From Diogma glabrata (Eukaryota > Arthropoda > Insecta > Diptera > Cylindrotomidae), in NCBI GenBank assembly GCA_963693315.1, contig OY856188.1, forward strand, positions 214,664,204 through 214,728,203: a DNA stretch of 64,000 bases. The letters are read 5' to 3'. The translations under genes and the position numbers were made by a program. Each line of letters opens with the position of its first letter. The stretch's first letter is position 1. Positions 60,250-64,000 of the stretch are shown piece by piece. The notes beneath the pieces were generated by a model. The model ran no database searches and was not told the DNA's origin. It saw only the letters and a list, made by a program, of their open reading frames with translations.

Positions 60250-61420
60250 TTATTTTTTAACAAATACATATTTCTAATTTACAACAAATATGTTCTTATG
60301 GTTTGCAATTATATAAAATATGTACATATTTATATGCATTAGCACCAATACGATACATATAAGCATTGCTTATATATGATTAAACAAACCTGCTTGCATT
60401 AGCAGAACTGCCCTCACATGTTCCAAAAATTGGAAATTGACGTTTCTTTTCCTCTTCTTAGAAACATTGATTAACCAAGAATTTGCATTGGAACCTTAGT
60501 ACCGAAGAAAAAGATTATGAACAATATCAAAGCTACAGGCTTAAAGTGTTTTACTTATTGAGTGAAATATGCTTCTCCATTACTTTCAAAACTATTATTG
60601 TTATTGCAAGGGATCTATAAAATATATGCAAATATGTTAGCAAATGGTGTGATTTAACTGTTTTAATAATAATATATAAGTCTGAATTTACAAATGAAAT
60701 TAGTCTTATTATTATTTTTTCCAATTTTTGTTTTAAGTTGTGGTAAGGAATGTCGAATTAAGACGATGACCATAAAGCGATAAACCCCATTAAACGAAAA
60801 TATTCACTAAAAATGGTGGTATTTTTTAACCGGCCGGCGTATGCATCAATGTAGTAGAGTATTGCAGACAATCGATAAAATATATTTGCAAATTGCAATA
60901 CGACCCTCTTCAGAACAGCAAAATTTCTGGATTGATAAATGATTATAAGTCTACATGAAATAGGACGCTAAACCAATAGCAATGAGCCAGTGTACCTATT
61001 TTTTATGACGAGTACGGTGGTTTCGGAGTAAGTAATTGACAATTGTGACATCCAATAAACAAATATATTTACGCTCACCTAATTGTTCGTGACACATTGA
61101 ATTATTTGAATTAAATCTTTGGAATAAAATTTTAACTTTTTTCTAACCTTAATCTTTTGCCATCTACATTTATAAAAATTATTTAATTATTATTTGTCTG
61201 TCAAATGTGTTTTAATTTTAACATACATTTAATATGTAAATTTATCTATAGCTTTAGAGACATATATACGTAATGGCTTTTGCTGACTGTAAAATGATAC
61301 TATTACATTTTTTTCAAACTTTTTATATACATATTACTAATAAAATAAGTAAAATTAAATGACATAAAAAAAAAAACTATAGGAGAATTTACTCAAAAAA
61401 AACAGTTTTCAACCACTTTA
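60250..61420. other. AT-rich stretch, no gene seen
   Basis: Possibly the body of the Helitron-type element whose 3' end lies at 61459; no helicase sequence was seen. Confidence 0.35.
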
Positions 61421-61429
61421 TCTGGGAAG

Positions 61430-61459
61430 CACGGGCATCGCCGTGTGGGTACCTTCTAG
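61430..61459 (+). mobile_element. Helitron-type 3' end
   Basis: A stem CACGG-gcatcg-CCGTG at 61430-61445 is followed after 10 bases by CTAG at 61456-61459 and then T. This is the hairpin plus CTRR ending typical of Helitrons. The 5' end was not located. Confidence 0.55.
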
Positions 61460-61469
61460 TAATTAATAA

Positions 61470-61790
61470 TTATTAGTTTTTTGAATAATATTTTTTTTGA
61501 ATTTTTTTTTCTTTTTGGATAATATTTTTTTTTTATTTTTTTGACTAAGAAAAATCGACGATTATACGTTCTTATACTTTTTGAAAAATAATTTTTTTTT
61601 TGAATAATATTTTTTTTTTATTTATTTTTTGAATAATATGTTTTTTTTTTGCTTATTTTTTGAACGATATTTTTTTTTTTTTGTATTATATATCTTTTTT
61701 GAATAATATTTTTTTTTTTGAATAATATTTTTTTTATTTTTTTTTTTTTTTGAATAATATTTTGGTTTTTTTAGTTATTTTTTTTTTAAT
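61470..61790. repeat. T-rich tandem array
   Basis: About ten irregular units of ttttttgaataatatttttt with variable T-tracts. Low complexity, directly after the Helitron-type 3' end. Confidence 0.85.
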
Positions 61791-61799
61791 GTATCCTAT

Positions 61800-62900
61800 C
61801 TGTCTGTCTGTGTGCGTGTGTGCGAGCGAATGGCCAAAGAAGTATAACTTCCACCGTCTGGTCCGACGCAGACCCTACTTTTTTCTTTCAGTTTATAACG
61901 ATCCAAGTTAAAGTTATTGAACAAGTAGTAGCTAGCCATAAATTACCTATAGTGAAATTTAACTCATTTCTGATATTTCAAACAAAATTTAGTTGTATAA
62001 CTTTTGTCTATTTTGATTGACGAACGTTGTAAATCTAAATCCTGAATAAGGAATTCTGATGATGTCCTATTATTATAGACGAAGTTCTTTGGAATATAAG
62101 GGGAGAAGTAGAAAAATTAGTTTACTTTTTTTTTAATAAATCTAGTAGGTATATGGAATTAAAACTGATATATGGCATTGAACGGTATTTCTAAGGTAGT
62201 CAGTAAAACTGGTAATGCATAGTCTGATAGAAGTATAGTTTACGACATGATGATTTGTCTTAACAACAAAATCGTTATCACTCATTTACCAATAATGTTT
62301 AAAACCACATAACAAATAAAAATCAGACAAAAAAGCAACAAGTTATCAATTGATCAATCTTTTAAATATTAATTTATCTTTTTTTATGTGATTCATGATA
62401 TTGCAATAATTTTTTTTTTAAAACTGTACGAATATGTTTTAAATAAATTTGCATATACAAATAGTTCATGGACGAAACGATGCATTTTGCTTTAATGAAT
62501 ATAAATAATTGACCTTGCATTTAAATTTATTTAGATTTTTGAATAGTTTAATAGTATGAGAGAGATAGTTTATAGCAGTGTTTCTAAACTGATTTCATGC
62601 TACGGACCAATAAACATTCTAAGATTCTATTGCGGAAACCTTGCGAAATATTTCATGTTAGATGGGTGAAAGTGCAGGTTAGATCTAGCTCACAGTTACA
62701 TATATACATAATGCACTTTGAAACAACAAGGGTAAATGAAGCTCAAAGAAACCAAAAAATGAAAATAACGAATTTTGATGAATAATAAAAAAAGTTTAAA
62801 ACGCTTCTTTTATCACTAATTTATGCCCTTCTTTCAGAGCGAACTAGATAACAAAAACTATAACTTTCCTAAACACAGAAGTTAAAATAAAAAAATATGG
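61800..62900. other. no gene; possible hAT-like left end at 62576
   Basis: cagtgtttctaaactgattt at about 62576 resembles CAGTGTTTCTCAAACT-type hAT ends, but no matching right end was found. ORFs here have no recognised domain. Confidence 0.3.
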
Positions 62901-62922
62901 GTCTTACTCCTAATTCATAAGT

Positions 62923-63887
62923 ATTTTATTTTTCGAGCCAAAGTTAAGAATGTCAGTAAGGCACGAGCGAGCATTGCAAATTTGCGAGAGAATAAAATTC
63001 ATTCAACACGAACCCAATACAATGTTTTATCTTTCTGGCAGAGTAATATATATATTACAGTAATATATATTATGAGTAATATATATAATATTAAAATAAT
63101 ATTTTTAAATTTAAATTGAATTATTTAAAAATTCATTGGTAAAACATATTCGAGAGAGGGACATGTGCATTACTCTGAATTTACTGTTTTATCAATTACT
63201 TATCTTGTCAGAGTTCAATACAATCAAATAAGCTGTTTTATCTTTCCGGCAACGATAAATATAGGTTTTTTTATTATGTTGCGTGAATGCTGCAGAACAC
63301 AATAAAACAATTTATTTGCTTGTATTCAACTCTGAAATAAATTTTATTGTGTTTTATAAATAATTTGTTTATATTAATATAAAAAATTAATACAAAAACA
63401 TTTTCACTCTAATTATATAAAAAACAATAAATTAAAACTAATGCGCATGTCCCTCTTTTGAATATTGAAAAGGGGCTACTAAGATTGAATTGAATTGAGT
63501 TTCCATTGTGAAAAACATTATTTTTTTTATGATTTTTTTTTGGTTTCTCAGTTTTCATTTGTACTTATGCACTTAGTTAGAACTTTGATGTCTTGTATTG
63601 GAGGTCATTTCATTTTCAACATAAACAATTTGTACATAAACAATGCAACAATTAAATAGTTATCGAGATTGAATAAAATTTATTTAATTGTTGAGAATGG
63701 TATAAAAAATAAAATAAAATTAATTGTTTTTTATTCGTTTTGCTGCTTTATCAATTACTTTTAAAATAATTCAATTTAAATTAATACATGTTACTCTCTC
63801 TTGGAAGGATAAAACATTGTATTGGGTTCGTGTTTAATGAATTTTATTCTATCGCAAATTTGTAAACTTTTGCTCGAAAAATAAAAT
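62923..63887. mobile_element. long inverted-repeat element, about 965 bp
   Basis: attttatttttcgagc (62923-62938) pairs with gctcgaaaaataaaat (63872-63887). The arms run inwards for roughly 150-250 bp: cgaacccaatacaatgtttt and aatttaaattgaattattt on both. Inner copies of gttttatctttccggcaacg occur. No target duplication or coding region resolved. It lies against the right edge of the window. Confidence 0.65.
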
Positions 63888-64000
63888 ATATCCAATAAAC
63901 ACTGACTCAATTATGAAATATTAATATTGTTTTCCGCGCAACGGAATAAAATTAACAGTTGTTTATTTTATTCTATCAAGATTAATAACGTACACAATTA

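Overview
The window is eukaryotic, strongly AT-rich and almost entirely non-coding. The one host gene I recognise is the 3' end of the Hox gene labial, on the minus strand at 1566-2205. It has a split homeobox, short introns with GT/AG ends and labial-specific residues, so the source is an insect. A jockey-type retrotransposon tail followed by a (CAA)n-like run, plus the short introns, lean towards Diptera; that is an inference. The labial exon carrying the hexapeptide motif, which should lie upstream (higher coordinates), was not found. Most of the other 62 kb is therefore either a very large labial intron or its 5' flank.

Layout. 1-2205: labial 3' flank and last three exons. 2374-3056: a TIR MITE. 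3900-4750: an LTR-like repeat. 6037-6560: a retrotransposon scrap split by a MITE. 9219-11130: a hairpin repeat and a hAT MITE with a clean 8-bp target duplication. 11690-13970: more LTR-like and hairpin repeats. 14464-19328: a large CCC...GGG transposon holding an RTE-like retrotransposon. 21817-22035: a jockey-like scrap. 23560-26565: a second RTE-like copy split by a long-TIR element. 27979-29776: RTE-like tails around a pogo/Tigger-like element. 31883-32131: a MITE. 32397-34980: the best-preserved RTE-like copy. 37219: an isolated small ORF. 39076-40447: a decayed Helitron. 40522-50337: three copies of a CCC...GGG element, two hAT or hairpin MITEs, two large palindromes and a CR1-like tail. 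50650-54602: LTR-like repeats, jockey-like and other RT scraps and an exact 284-bp tandem duplication. 57821-60246: three related MITEs and another CCC...GGG element. 61430-61790: a Helitron-type 3' end and a T-rich tandem array. 62923-63887: a long inverted-repeat element.

The genes do not form a pathway. The content is one developmental regulator in dense, nested and mostly decayed transposon sequence. The most unusual signal is a group of DNA transposons with CCC...GGG ends. Five insertions of three sequence types each sit between 2-bp target duplications of differing sequence, and one has a paralogous empty site in the window. Other points of note are several near-perfect palindromes and four hairpins with unrelated arms but a shared tip sequence. 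All calls come from reading the sequence; no database search was run, and boundaries marked approximate are by eye.
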